From positions 310,001-374,000 of the forward strand of contig CAVUKN010000002.1 in the NCBI GenBank assembly GCA_963742105.1: a stretch of DNA of 64,000 nt, in the 5' to 3' direction. Shown piece by piece: positions 37,030 to 46,039 of this stretch (position 1 is its first letter; every line of letters starts with the position of its first letter). The position numbers and the translations under genes are program-made. The notes under the pieces are model-generated. The model ran no database searches, had not been told where the DNA came from, and saw only the letters and a program-made list of their open reading frames with translations. The stretch comes from Gp6-AA40 sp963742105 (GTDB taxonomy: Bacteria > Acidobacteriota > Vicinamibacteria > Vicinamibacterales > UBA2999).

Positions 37030-39750
37030 TCACGCGCTCGCGCGCGCGGCTTTCTTCCTTCCGCCACCGCCCGCTGCGGTCCGTCGCTTTGCGGCGCGCT
37101 TCGGCGAGGGACCCGCGTCGCGCCGCGCGGCCAGCAGTTCCTGCGCCTGCTCCCATGTGAGTTGCTCGGGATTCATCGACTTCGGAATCGATGCGTTGGT
37201 GGTGCCGTCGGTCACGTACGGACCGTATCTACCCGCCAGCAGCTTCACCGTCTGCCCGTCATTTGTCAGCTCGCGCAGTGTCTTCTTCTGCGCACCCTGG
37301 CGCCGCCGCGACTGCTTCGGCGCAGCCAGCAGCGCCAGTGCATCGTCGAATGAAATGGCAAACACCTGGTCTTCGGATTCGAGCGATCGGAACTCGTCGT
37401 TGTGCTTCACGTACGGGCCGAACCGTCCGAAGTTCGTCACGATCGGCTCGTTGTCGTCGGGATGAAGCCCGACGACCCGCGGCAGCGACAACAGCCTGAG
37501 CGCCTCGTCGAGCGTGACGGTGTCCTCCGTCATCCCACCCTGGAGCGATGCGCGCTTCGGCTTCTCGACGACCTGACCCCTTGTCTTCTTGGCGGGCGCT
37601 TCCGGCGTTTCGCCAAGCTGCACGTACCAGCCGAAGCGGCCGTTCATCACGTATACGTTCTGCCCCGTCGCCGGATCGACACCGAGCGATCGCGGCCCTT
37701 CCGCTTTCGCCCGCACCAGTTCGAGCGCCCGCTCGGCGGTGAGATCCGCGGGCGCGATTTCGTCTGGCAAAGATGCGGTGCGACCCGGCCCACCCTCGCC
37801 TACCTGCACGAACGGACCGAACCGACCGATGCGGATGCGCACGGGGTCGCCGGTCTCAGGTTCGCTGCCGAGATCGAGCAGCGGATAGTCGGCCTTTTCA
37901 GCGCCATCGGTCACCGCCGGCAGCAGGCCGCGGTGCTTCTTGTCGCCGTAGTAGAACTCCCTGAGGAAGGCGACCCACTCGCGCTCGCCGCGCGAGATCT
38001 CGTCCAGGTCCTCTTCCATTTCGGCTGTGAAGTCAGTCTCGACGAAGTCGCCGAAGTGCTCGCGCAGAAGTTTCGTGACCGCGAACGCAGTGAAGCTCGG
38101 GACGAGCGCTTTGCCCTGCCGAAATACGTAGCCGCGGCGCACGATGGTCGCGATCGTCGGCGCGAACGTGGACGGCCGACCGATGCCCAGCCGCTCCAGT
38201 TCCTTGATCAGCGACGCCTCCGTGAATCGGGCGGGCGGCGCGGTTTCGTGCCGCTTCGGCTCGGTATTGAGCAGCGTGATCGCGGTGCTGCCGTCGCGAT
38301 GAATGCGATCCCCCGGCTTGGCCTGCGGCAGAATCGCTTCCTGCTCTTCGAGCTCGGCGGCGGGATCGTCACTGCCTTCGACATAGGCCCGACGGAACCC
38401 GGCGAACTCGATCGCCTTGCCACTCGCCGTCAGCACGGCGTTGTCACCGTTCGGTCCCTTGGCGGTGATCTCCATCGTCGTCCGCAGCACGCGGGCGTCG
38501 ACCATCTGCGAAGCCATCGTCCGCTTCCAGATCAGTTCGTACACCTTGAGTTCGTCGGAATCGAGGACGCGCTCGAGCTGACTCGGCGCCAGCCGGAAGT
38601 CAGTTGGCCGAATCGCCTCGTGCGCTTCCTGCGCGTTTTTCACGCGCGTCTGATAGCGGCGCGGACCTTCGTAGTACTCCTGGCCGAACATCTCACGGAT
38701 GACGCGCGCCGACTCGTTCAACGCCTTGTCTGACAGGGTCGTCGAGTCGGTGCGGTGATAGGTGATCAGGCCTTCCATCTGGCCATCACCCGTGTCGACC
38801 CCTTGGAACAGCCGCTGGGCAATCTGCATCGTCCGCTCGGTGGAGAACCCGAGCTTCCGGCTTGCCTCCTGGGTCAGCGTCGAGGTGGTGAAGGGCGGCG
38901 CCGGACGCTCGACGCCAGGCTTCTGCTCGACCGATGTCACCTGCCACGGCACGTTCGCTCGAATGGCCTCGACCAGCGCCGTGGTCGCCACTTCGTCGAG
39001 GAGGCGCACGTTCGGGTTCTTGAGGACACCCGTCTGCGCGTCGAAGTCCTTGCCCGATGCGACCCGCTGATCGTTGATCCGAGCGAGCGTCGCGACGAAC
39101 TCGCGTCCCTCGCCTTTCAACTTCGCTTCGAGGTCCCAGTAGACGCCCGCACGGAACGCGCGGCGCTCTTCCTCGCGCTCCACAATCAGCCGGACCGCCA
39201 CACTCTGCACGCGACCTGCGCTGAGGCCGGTCTGGACCTTCTTCCAGAGCACCGGCGAGAGCGTGTAGCCGTACAGACGATCGAGGATCCGGCGACTCTC
39301 CTGCGCTCTGACCAGGTTCTCGTTGACGTCGGAGGGATGATCGAGCGCTTCGCGAACCGCGTCCTCGGTGATTTCGTGAAAGACGATTCGGCGCACCGGG
39401 ACTCTCGGCTTGAGCACCTGGGCCAGGTGCCAGCTGATCGACTCTCCTTCGCGGTCGGGGTCGGTCGCGAGCAATAACTCGGACGCGTCCTTGATGGCCG
39501 TCTTGAGATGCGCGACCTGCTTCCGCTTGTCCGCAGGCACGACGTAGTACGGCGTGAAATCGCTGTCGACGTCTACGCCAAGACGGCCCCATTCCTTTTC
39601 CTTGATCTCCTTGGGGACCTCAGCCGCAGACTCCGGCAGATCGCGGATGTGACCGTAGCTCGCTTCGACGCGGTACTTGTTGCCCAGAAACCGGCCGAGA
39701 GTCTTCGCCTTCGCCGGCGACTCGACGATGACCAGGGGTTTGGCAGCCAT
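37030..39750 (-). CDS. topA: DNA topoisomerase I
   Basis: Type IA topoisomerase of 906 residues that relaxes negative supercoils. The TOPRIM domain begins PLVIVESPAKAKTLGRFLG and has LLATDPDREGESISWHL. The catalytic Tyr is in GLITYHRTDSTTLS, with the usual LIKELERLGIGRPSTFAPT later. The C-terminus has TopA C-terminal repeat modules without clear four-Cys zinc fingers (RIGRFGPFVQVGEGGP, MNGRFGWYVQLGETPEAP, ATNFGRFGPYVKHND-like) and ends in a basic tail (KRAAKRRTAAGGGGRKKAAR). It lies between dprA and trmFO as in many genomes. No irregularity. Confidence 0.96.
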   Translation of the reverse strand: MAAKPLVIVESPAKAKTLGRFLGNKYRVEASYGHIRDLPESAAEVPKEIKEKEWGRLGVDVDSDFTPYYVVPADKRKQVAHLKTAIKDASELLLATDPDREGESISWHLAQVLKPRVPVRRIVFHEITEDAVREALDHPSDVNENLVRAQESRRILDRLYGYTLSPVLWKKVQTGLSAGRVQSVAVRLIVEREEERRAFRAGVYWDLEAKLKGEGREFVATLARINDQRVASGKDFDAQTGVLKNPNVRLLDEVATTALVEAIRANVPWQVTSVEQKPGVERPAPPFTTSTLTQEASRKLGFSTERTMQIAQRLFQGVDTGDGQMEGLITYHRTDSTTLSDKALNESARVIREMFGQEYYEGPRRYQTRVKNAQEAHEAIRPTDFRLAPSQLERVLDSDELKVYELIWKRTMASQMVDARVLRTTMEITAKGPNGDNAVLTASGKAIEFAGFRRAYVEGSDDPAAELEEQEAILPQAKPGDRIHRDGSTAITLLNTEPKRHETAPPARFTEASLIKELERLGIGRPSTFAPTIATIVRRGYVFRQGKALVPSFTAFAVTKLLREHFGDFVETDFTAEMEEDLDEISRGEREWVAFLREFYYGDKKHRGLLPAVTDGAEKADYPLLDLGSEPETGDPVRIRIGRFGPFVQVGEGGPGRTASLPDEIAPADLTAERALELVRAKAEGPRSLGVDPATGQNVYVMNGRFGWYVQLGETPEAPAKKTRGQVVEKPKRASLQGGMTEDTVTLDEALRLLSLPRVVGLHPDDNEPIVTNFGRFGPYVKHNDEFRSLESEDQVFAISFDDALALLAAPKQSRRRQGAQKKTLRELTNDGQTVKLLAGRYGPYVTDGTTNASIPKSMNPEQLTWEQAQELLAARRDAGPSPKRAAKRRTAAGGGGRKKAARASA

Positions 39751-39773
39751 GAGCGGTTTTCACACTAGCACGT

Positions 39774-40790
39774 TCACGCGGAGCGCATGAAACGGCCGCC
39801 TTCGAGACGGGTAATCAGATGACGGAGTTCCAACTCGCTGAGCAGCGGCAACAGCCGCCCCGCCGGAAGTCCGGTGGCGCCGGCCAGGGTGTCGAGGTCA
39901 TAGGGCACGCCTGCATCCATCGACCGCAGCAAGGGATCGTCACAATTCGTTGACTGACCGTCACTTGTTGGCTTTTGGGAGACAGCCCGCGGCCGCAGGC
40001 CGAGCTCCGTCAGGATGTCGTCTGCGCTCTCAACCAGGCGGGCGCCATCACGCAGCAGCGCGTGCCCACCTCGGTTGCGACCGCTCAGGACGTTGCCAGG
40101 TACGACCATGACCTCTCTTCCCTGCTCCAGAGCACAGGCCGCGGTGATCAACGAACCCGACTGTTCGGACGCCTCGATCACGACGACCCCTCGCGACAGC
40201 GCGCTGATAACGCGATTCCGGAGTGGAAATCGAAACGGCAATGGCGCTGAGCCGGGCGGGAATTCGCTGGTCACAAGTCCGGTCGCAGCGATGTCCGCAG
40301 CGAGGGCGGCATGCTCGCGGGGGTAGATGCGGTCCACGCCGGACCCGAGCACGGCGATCGTTCGTCCGCAGCGAAGCGCGCCACGGTGTGCAGCAGAGTC
40401 GACCCCTCGGGCCAGCCCGCTGACCACCACCACTCCGTTGGCGGCCAGTTCTTCGCCGATCCGCGACGCCGTTGCCAGCGCAACGGCCGACGCCGCGCGC
40501 GAACCGACTACGGCAACTGAAGGCGCGTCGAAAACAGTTGGCAGCCCGCGAAACCACAAGACGGGCGGACAATCCGTGGTCATCAGGAGGCCGGCTGGAA
40601 AGCTCGGGGCGTTCCAGGCGATGACGCCGATTCCGGAGGCGGTGGCCTCATCCCGAACGCGACGCGCCCGCGGAAGCTCCGCGGTCGCAGCATCAAGCAA
40701 CTCGGGATCGTCGGAAAACAGGCGGTCAGTCAGGCCGACGCGTGGCAGCGCGTCGAGAAGCGAGAGGGCGACGGCGTGGTCCAGGGTCAT
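39774..40790 (-). CDS. dprA: DNA-processing protein DprA
   Basis: Rossmann-like DprA of 338 residues; it loads RecA onto incoming single-stranded DNA during transformation. Family signatures are VAVVGSRAASAVALATASRI, VVVSGLARGVDSAAHRGAL and VVVIEASEQSGSLITAACAL. A winged-helix-like C-terminal domain follows (PYDLDTLAGATGLPAGRLLP). A low-complexity segment (SQKPTSDGQSTNCDD) separates the two. I chose the ATG at 40790 because GGAGAG lies 4-5 nt upstream; an ATG at 40811 is in frame. With comF at 46036 it suggests possible competence. Confidence 0.95.
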   Translation of the reverse strand: MTLDHAVALSLLDALPRVGLTDRLFSDDPELLDAATAELPRARRVRDEATASGIGVIAWNAPSFPAGLLMTTDCPPVLWFRGLPTVFDAPSVAVVGSRAASAVALATASRIGEELAANGVVVVSGLARGVDSAAHRGALRCGRTIAVLGSGVDRIYPREHAALAADIAATGLVTSEFPPGSAPLPFRFPLRNRVISALSRGVVVIEASEQSGSLITAACALEQGREVMVVPGNVLSGRNRGGHALLRDGARLVESADDILTELGLRPRAVSQKPTSDGQSTNCDDPLLRSMDAGVPYDLDTLAGATGLPAGRLLPLLSELELRHLITRLEGGRFMRSA

Positions 40791-40970
40791 GACGCTCTCC
40801 AGCGCATGCACGCCCCACCCGATACCGATTATACGAGGACAGCCGACGGTAACGGGTTACGAAACAATTCAGGACAAGATGACCACCGCCGGCGTGTTTG
40901 CACGCAGATTCCTTAGAAAAGCGTGGTACATGGCTTGCTCGTGAGCAGTTGACTGCGGATCGGGAATTTG

Positions 40971-41001
40971 TTGCGCACGCCGCGTAAGCAATAGCTATAG
41001 T
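40971..41001 (+). promoter_or_regulatory. Possible sigma-70 promoter of the TPR gene
   Basis: TATAGT at 40996-41001 is a good -10. TTGCGC at 40971-40976 could be the -35 but with a long 19-bp spacing. The predicted start codon is at 41033. The rest of the divergent gap 40791-41032 shows nothing else I can assign. Confidence 0.4.
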
Positions 41002-41032
41002 GACTCTCATCGGGTATAAGGATCGATCCGGC

Positions 41033-41386
41033 ATGCGCGCCAGCCTCTCGCTCATCGTCGTGGTTCTGTCGCTCGCCGCTGTACCGCTTGCCGCGGATGC
41101 GCGAAGCGATGCGAAGAAGCACGTCGAATTCGGCGTGACGGTGGCGCAAAAGGGGCTGTGGCGCGAGGCCATCCTCCAGTGGGAGCGGGCGGCGCAGATC
41201 GATCCGACCTACGCGGCGGCGCAGAACAACCTTGCGATCGCGTACGAGCACGAAGGCGATCTGGACAAAGCGCGGGCGGCGTACGAGAAGGCCATGGCGA
41301 TCGAGCCGAACAACTCGTACATCAAGCAGAACTACGAGCTCTTCAAGGAAATCAATGACCGCACGACTCGCAAGGACGGTCAGTAG
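41033..41386 (+). CDS. Exported TPR-repeat protein
   Basis: A 117-residue protein with signal peptide (RASLSLIVVVLSLAAVPLA, cleavage likely after ADA). About two tetratricopeptide repeats follow (WREAILQWERAAQIDPTYAA and DLDKARAAYEKAMAIEPNNS). TPRs bind partner proteins, here in the periplasm. Its stop lies 32 bp inside the following lipoprotein gene, so the two are coupled and probably act together. I chose the ATG at 41033 over one at 41000 because the signal peptide begins there. Confidence 0.85.
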   Translation: MRASLSLIVVVLSLAAVPLAADARSDAKKHVEFGVTVAQKGLWREAILQWERAAQIDPTYAAAQNNLAIAYEHEGDLDKARAAYEKAMAIEPNNSYIKQNYELFKEINDRTTRKDGQ

Positions 41387-42111
41387 TCTCGTCGCCGTTC
41401 TGCTCCTGGCGGCGTGCACGAACTACTACGAAATCCCGATCGAGACGCCGATCCGGCCGAAGCTCGATGTCAGTGGTTTCCAGCGCGTGCTGGTGGCCGG
41501 CTTCATCTCCGGCGGCACCGACGACGTCGACAGCAACCTGGAGACGACGCGGCTGCTCCGCAGTCAGCTCAGGACCAAGTCGGACCTGCGCGTCATCGAT
41601 GCGGACGTCCTGCCTTTGATGGAAGTGGCCACCGAAGGCCAGAACACCGGCACCGGCGTGGTCGGCACGCCCGCACCGATCAAGGAAGAAAAGGATCTCG
41701 AGCCGTACGAGCGCTTGTTCGCCAACGTCGAATACTGGAAGAAGATCGGCGAAGAGTACCAGCAGCCGCTCATCGTGACCGGGACGATCATGTTCACGCC
41801 GCAACAGCGGAACAGCATCGTGCAGCGTGAGGTTGAGCAGTACCGACTCGTTCGGTCGCCGCCGCGTGACGCCCACCCGGACCTACGTCGAGCGCAAGGG
41901 GTTCGCACTCCGGCCGAAGTTCGTGTTTATCGACGGGCGAACCGGTACGGTGATGCACTCGGAGCGGTTCGCGGAAGAGATCCTCTATAACGCCAACCAG
42001 ACGACCCCGGCGCTGTCGTCCTACTTCGAATTGATGGACCGGCTGATTCCGAGCTTTCTGAACACGCTCAGCAGCCAGAAGATCAAGGGCACGAGGGTGC
42101 TCCTCCAGTAG
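41355..42111 (+). CDS. Outer-envelope lipoprotein, one frameshift
   Basis: Lipoprotein of about 251 residues: the hydrophobic stretch ARTVSSLVAVLLLAAC ends at a lipobox Cys near residue 21. The body shows a repetitive nucleotide-binding-like beta/alpha pattern (FQRVLVAGFISGG, PLIVTGTIMFTPQQRN, RPKFVFIDGRTGTVMHSERF). This looks like the group of CsgG/GNA1162-like lipoproteins. The frame shifts near 41841; removing one C from taccgac gives EQYDSFGRRRVTPTRTYV. It overlaps the TPR gene by 32 bp. Confidence 0.75.
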
Positions 42112-42154
42112 GCCGGGGTCAAGCCCCGTCGCAGTCAGTCACCCCCCCGGCTGC

Positions 42155-42184
42155 TTCGGCTGCGCTTTCCCCTTGTGCTAAGAT
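42155..42184 (+). promoter_or_regulatory. Likely promoter of rplU-rpmA-obgE
   Basis: The extended -10 TGCTAAGAT ends at 42184. A weak -35, TTCGGC, lies at 42155-42160 (18-bp spacing). The start codon of rplU is GTG at 42244, leaving a leader of about 50 nt. Confidence 0.45.
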
Positions 42185-42243
42185 AAACCCTTTGTGTGCG
42201 CCCTTTTGGGCCCGCCATAGCTATTCCAACTGAGGTAACGCTC

Positions 42244-42558
42244 GTGTACGCGATTATTCAGGCCCGTGGCCGCCAGCTCAAGGTGACGCCGGGCGCGGTC
42301 GTCGACGTCGACGGACCGCCTGGGGAGACCGGATCGGAATTCACGTTCGACCAGGTGCTCTTCGTCGAGAAGGACGCCGGCGACATCGTCGCGGGCGCGC
42401 CATTCGTCGCCAACGCGAAGGTGGTCGGGGTGGTCGACGGCGAGGCGCGTGGGCCGAAGCTCCGCGTGTTCAAGAAGAAGCGGCGCAAGGGCTTCCGGAA
42501 GACCCGCGGGCACCGCAGCGTGTTTACCCGCGTCCGCATCACCGACATCCAGCTGTAA
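42244..42558 (+). CDS. rplU: 50S ribosomal protein L21
   Basis: A 104-residue ribosomal protein that binds 23S rRNA with L20. The sequence VYAIIQARGRQLKVTPGAVV, the basic FKKKRRKGFRKTRGHRS and the end TRVRITDIQL are diagnostic. The start is GTG at 42244, with GAGG 9 nt upstream; an upstream in-frame codon at 42196 would add a non-conserved tail. It heads the conserved rplU-rpmA-obgE cluster. Confidence 0.97.
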   Translation: MYAIIQARGRQLKVTPGAVVDVDGPPGETGSEFTFDQVLFVEKDAGDIVAGAPFVANAKVVGVVDGEARGPKLRVFKKKRRKGFRKTRGHRSVFTRVRITDIQL

Positions 42559-42567
42559 GGTCAGGCA

Positions 42568-42828
42568 ATGGCTCATAAAAAAGGGCAGGGCAGTTCCCGC
42601 AACGGCCGCGACTCGAACTCTCAGCGCCTCGGCGTCAAGCGTCACGACGGTAACGTGGTGACCGGCGGATCGATCCTGGTACGGCAGAAGGGGCGGCGCT
42701 TCGAGCCCGGCCTCAACGTCGGGCTGGGAAAGGATCACACCCTGTTTGCCAAGATCGACGGTAAGGTTCGCTTCGAGGATCACGGTCAGCACGGCCGCCG
42801 GATCAGCGTCATTCCGGTGCAGGAGTAG
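42568..42828 (+). CDS. rpmA: 50S ribosomal protein L27
   Basis: An 86-residue protein near the peptidyl-transferase centre. The start MAHKKGQGSSRNGRDSNSQR and the end FEDHGQHGRRISVIPV match the family, including the N-terminal tail that reaches the active site. It carries no N-terminal cleavage extension of the Firmicutes type. It follows rplU by 9 bp. Confidence 0.98.
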   Translation: MAHKKGQGSSRNGRDSNSQRLGVKRHDGNVVTGGSILVRQKGRRFEPGLNVGLGKDHTLFAKIDGKVRFEDHGQHGRRISVIPVQE

Positions 42829-42833
42829 GATCC

Positions 42834-42861
42834 AGGAATCAGGATGCAGGACCTGATTCCT
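42834..42861 (+). promoter_or_regulatory. Perfect 10-bp hairpin just before the obgE start codon
   Basis: aggaatcagg (42834-42843) and cctgattcct (42852-42861) are exact complements with an 8-nt loop containing GCAGGA. The hairpin ends 2 nt before the ATG of obgE (42864), so it can limit ribosome access; the only Shine-Dalgarno-like sequence lies in its loop. It may also be a member of the repeat family. Confidence 0.7.
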
Positions 42862-42863
42862 TC

Positions 42864-43964
42864 ATGTTCGTAGACGAAGTCGACATCCACGTGACTGCCG
42901 GAGACGGTGGTCGCGGCTGCCTCAGTTTCAGACGGGAGAAATACGTCCCGCGCGGCGGTCCCGACGGGGGCGACGGCGGTGCCGGCGGTTCCGTCTACAT
43001 TGTCGCCACACCTGGGAAGAACACGCTCGTCGATTTCCGCTTTCACCCCGAGTTCAAGGCAAAACGCGGTCAGCACGGCCAGGGCTCGAATAAGACGGGC
43101 CAGACGGCTGAGGACCTCGAGATCCAGGTGCCGCTCGGCACCCAGGTGTTCGAGACAGCTGCTGCCGGGGAAGAGCCTCGGCTCCTCGCCGACCTCGCGA
43201 CGGAGGGCCAGCGCCTCCTCGTCGCCAGGGGAGGACGAGGGGGCCGTGGTAATGCACGGTTCGTTTCTTCGACCAATCGGGCGCCTCGTCGCACCGAACC
43301 GGGCGAGGCTGGTGAAGAGAGGAATCTGCGCCTGCAGTTGAAGCTGATCGCCGACGTCGGCCTGGTGGGATTCCCCAATGCCGGCAAGTCGACGCTGATC
43401 TCACGCATCTCGGCTGCCCGTCCGAAGATCGCGGACTATCCCTTCACGACGCTCACGCCTAACCTGGGCGTGGTGACGCTGAGCGGCGACCGCAGTTTCG
43501 TCGTCGCGGATGTGCCCGGCCTGATCGAGGGCGCACACGAAGGCCACGGACTCGGCGATCGATTCCTGCGCCACATCGAGCGGACCAAGGTGCTCATTCA
43601 CCTCGTCGATGTCTCCGGCGCGTCAGGTCGTGATCCGGTCAGCGACTTCGAGATCATCCAGCGGGAGCTGAAGCTGTTCGATCCGGCGGTCGCCGCAAAA
43701 CCTCAGCTCGTCGCCGCCAACAAGCTGGACGCGGTGAACGACGACTCGCAGGTGACTGCGCTCGCGACGCGCGTCACGGCAGCGAGACTCCCGTTCTTCA
43801 GAATCTCCGGAGTGGCGGGGACCGGTGTCGATCGACTGCTCGAAGCCGTGTGGCAGCAGATTGCGGCGGTTCGCGAGTCTGACGCGGCCGCGGCCATCGT
43901 CGACGAGCCGATTGAGGACGGAGTCGACCTGATCACCCCAGGGCGCGCCAGGCGTGACGTCTGA
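42864..43964 (+). CDS. obgE: GTPase Obg/CgtA
   Basis: A 366-residue essential GTPase acting in 50S assembly and stress responses. The glycine-rich Obg fold covers residues 1-157 (VTAGDGGRGCLSFRREKYVP, GGPDGGDGGAGGSVYIVAT). The G domain has GFPNAGKST, DVPGLIEGAHEGHGLGDRFL and AANKLD. No long OCT domain is seen; the last 40 residues are variable. Its gene lies in the usual order after rpmA and before nadD. A hairpin lies immediately upstream of its start. Confidence 0.97.
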   Translation: MFVDEVDIHVTAGDGGRGCLSFRREKYVPRGGPDGGDGGAGGSVYIVATPGKNTLVDFRFHPEFKAKRGQHGQGSNKTGQTAEDLEIQVPLGTQVFETAAAGEEPRLLADLATEGQRLLVARGGRGGRGNARFVSSTNRAPRRTEPGEAGEERNLRLQLKLIADVGLVGFPNAGKSTLISRISAARPKIADYPFTTLTPNLGVVTLSGDRSFVVADVPGLIEGAHEGHGLGDRFLRHIERTKVLIHLVDVSGASGRDPVSDFEIIQRELKLFDPAVAAKPQLVAANKLDAVNDDSQVTALATRVTAARLPFFRISGVAGTGVDRLLEAVWQQIAAVRESDAAAAIVDEPIEDGVDLITPGRARRDV

Positions 43965-43965
43965 C

Positions 43966-45078
43966 ATGCGCCGGCTCGGCCTCCTTGGCGGCACATTTGA
44001 CCCGGTGCATTACGGACATCTCGACGCCGCGCAGGCCGCCTACGCGGCGCTGCACCTCGACGAGGTGCAGCTGCTGCCGGCACACGACCCGCCCCACCGG
44101 CAGCAGGATCCCCGAGGGAGCGGCTTCCACCGGTTTGCGCTGATTGCGCTCGCTATCGACGCGTACCCCTGGATGCGAGCGTCGGACCGCGAGCTGCGTC
44201 GCAGCGACAGCCCGTCGTACACCGTCGATACCTTGACGGCGCTGCATGCCGAGGGATGGCGGCCGTCGCAGATTTTCTTCATCCTGGGTACCGATGCGTT
44301 CGCGGAAATTGCGAGCTGGCGCTCGTATCCAGCCGTGCTCGACGGCGCGAACTTCGTCGTGATCGCCCGTCCCGGCACGCCGTCGCGTGATGCGTTCGGC
44401 CGGGTGGACGGTCTGGTCGATCGAATCAGACCTGTGCACGGCCACGAAACGGACCCGGGCAGAACCTTCGTATTTGCGGTGGAGGCGCACACGCGCGATG
44501 TGTCCTCCACGCTGATTCGTGCACGCCTCGACGCTCACGAACGGATCGACGATCTCGTTCCTGCGGCGGTCGCCAGGTACATCCTCGCGCACCATTTGTA
44601 TGGAGCGGAAGACGATTTGCATGGCCAAGACGCAACGCATCACCAGCCACGGCGCGTAAGAGCCGGAACGCCAACGACAGCAAAAACGACGCGAACCGTT
44701 CGACCACGTGTGCGAACCGCAACAGCGAAGCTGCCGAAGGCCGTTTCGATCGCCATCCAGGCGGCTCGGGACAAGAAGGCAGCGGATGTCGTGGTGCTCG
44801 ACCTGCGGAAGACCGGCGGGTTCACCGACTTCTTCGTCATCTGCACCGGCAACAATCCGCGGCAGATCGTCGCGATTGCGGATGCGGTCCGCGACACGCT
44901 GAAGCAGGAACTCGGGGAACGGCCGGCTCTTTCGGAAGGTGTCGATCGATCCGAATGGGTACTGCTCGACTACTTCAACTTCGTGGTTCATGTCTTCAGC
45001 CGCGAGTGCCGCAGCTTCTATGCACTCGAACGGCTGTGGGGCAACGCCGAGCGTATCGACTTCCCGAACGAAGACTAG
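43966..45078 (+). CDS. nadD: Open NadD-RsfS fusion (NaMN adenylyltransferase plus ribosomal silencing factor)
   Basis: One uninterrupted frame of 370 residues contains two proteins usually encoded by neighbouring genes. Residues 1-215 are NadD, which makes nicotinate adenine dinucleotide in NAD synthesis: GGTFDPVHYGHL, IFFILGTDAFAE and the ISSTxIR-type motif DVSSTLIRARL. Residues about 256-370 are RsfS/RsfA, which binds L14 and blocks subunit joining: LPKAVSIAIQAARDKKAADV, TGGFTDFFVICTGNNPRQ, LLDYFNFVVHVFS. The linker of about 40 residues is basic. An out-of-frame ATG at 44621 (MAKTQRITSHGA, then a stop) raises the alternative that an indel hides separate genes. Confidence 0.85.
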   Translation: MRRLGLLGGTFDPVHYGHLDAAQAAYAALHLDEVQLLPAHDPPHRQQDPRGSGFHRFALIALAIDAYPWMRASDRELRRSDSPSYTVDTLTALHAEGWRPSQIFFILGTDAFAEIASWRSYPAVLDGANFVVIARPGTPSRDAFGRVDGLVDRIRPVHGHETDPGRTFVFAVEAHTRDVSSTLIRARLDAHERIDDLVPAAVARYILAHHLYGAEDDLHGQDATHHQPRRVRAGTPTTAKTTRTVRPRVRTATAKLPKAVSIAIQAARDKKAADVVVLDLRKTGGFTDFFVICTGNNPRQIVAIADAVRDTLKQELGERPALSEGVDRSEWVLLDYFNFVVHVFSRECRSFYALERLWGNAERIDFPNED

Positions 45079-45094
45079 CGGAGAGACGTTCGCG

Positions 45095-46039
45095 GTGCCG
45101 GCGAGGGCGTCCGTGAACGAGCGAGTGCCTTCGTGGCGGATCTTGCTGCGTCGCTCGGTGCGCTACGCATCCACCGCTGCAACGGTCCTCATCACCGGTG
45201 AAACCGGTGTCGGCAAGGACGCCCTGGCCCGCCACCTCCACGCATCCGGTCCGCGGCGGGGCGAACCCTTCGTCACCGTGGACTGTCCAGCCATTCCAGC
45301 TACGCTGATGGAGGCCGAGCTCTTCGGCCACGAACGCGGAGCATTTACCGACGCCACCAGGCCCCGCGCCGGCCGCTTCGAACTCGCAGGGAATGGCACG
45401 GTGTATCTCGACTCCGTCACCAGCCTGCCGCTGTCCGGACAGGGAGCGCTTCTGCGCGTGCTCGAGGAGCGAGCGGTTACTCGCCTGGGCAGCACGACGC
45501 CAGTGCGCATTGACGCGCGCATCATCGCATCAGCCGACGCTTCGATCGAGCAGCAGGTCGTCGATGGACGGTTCCGGCCGGAACTGTTTCACAGGCTCCG
45601 GGTGTTGCCGATTGACGTTCCGCCGCTTCGGGAGCGTCCGAGCGACATCCTCCCGGCTGCCCGTCGCTTTGTCGCAGATATCTGCCGCTCATGGCGACGG
45701 AGCCCCGTAAAGATCTCTGCGGACGCCCGTGAAGTGCTCGTTCAATATCACTGGCCGGGCAACGCCCGGGAACTGCGAAACGTGCTCGAACGTGCGCTGC
45801 TCAACGCGCATTGCGACACCGAGATTCGGGTCGCCGATCTCCCGCGCGAGCTCCTCGACCAAATCGACGTGTGTCAGACCACGCCGGCGGTTGCGCCGCC
45901 GACACTCGAACACCTCGAGCGCCGGTACATCATCCTGACGCTGCATCGCACACGAGGGAACCAGGCCCGGGCGGCCGCGATCCTCGGCATCAGCCGGAAG
46001 ACGCTATGGGAAAAGCGCAAGCGGTTCGGATTGGGGTGA
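45095..46039 (+). CDS. Degenerate sigma-54 activator-like AAA+ protein (no sensor domain)
   Basis: A protein of 314 residues with no receiver or GAF domain. Walker A is intact (GETGVGKD, residues 35-42). Three hallmark sites differ from NtrC proteins. The sigma-54 contact loop reads GAFTDA (82-87) in place of GAFTGA. Walker B reads VYLDSV with Ser107 where the catalytic Glu should be. Sensor I reads IIASAD in place of AATN. The arginine-finger region FRPELFHRLRV and a Fis HTH (AAAILGISRKTLWEKRKRF) remain. It may bind DNA and ATP without hydrolysis or open-complex formation. It overlaps comF (GTGA). Start GTG at 45095 or 45113. Confidence 0.85.
   Translation: MPARASVNERVPSWRILLRRSVRYASTAATVLITGETGVGKDALARHLHASGPRRGEPFVTVDCPAIPATLMEAELFGHERGAFTDATRPRAGRFELAGNGTVYLDSVTSLPLSGQGALLRVLEERAVTRLGSTTPVRIDARIIASADASIEQQVVDGRFRPELFHRLRVLPIDVPPLRERPSDILPAARRFVADICRSWRRSPVKISADAREVLVQYHWPGNARELRNVLERALLNAHCDTEIRVADLPRELLDQIDVCQTTPAVAPPTLEHLERRYIILTLHRTRGNQARAAAILGISRKTLWEKRKRFGLG

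Noticed and set aside
42114..42128. cggggtcaagccccg hairpin after the lipoprotein as a terminator
   Set aside because: Stem is only 5 bp and no U-run follows; a rho-independent terminator is not supported.
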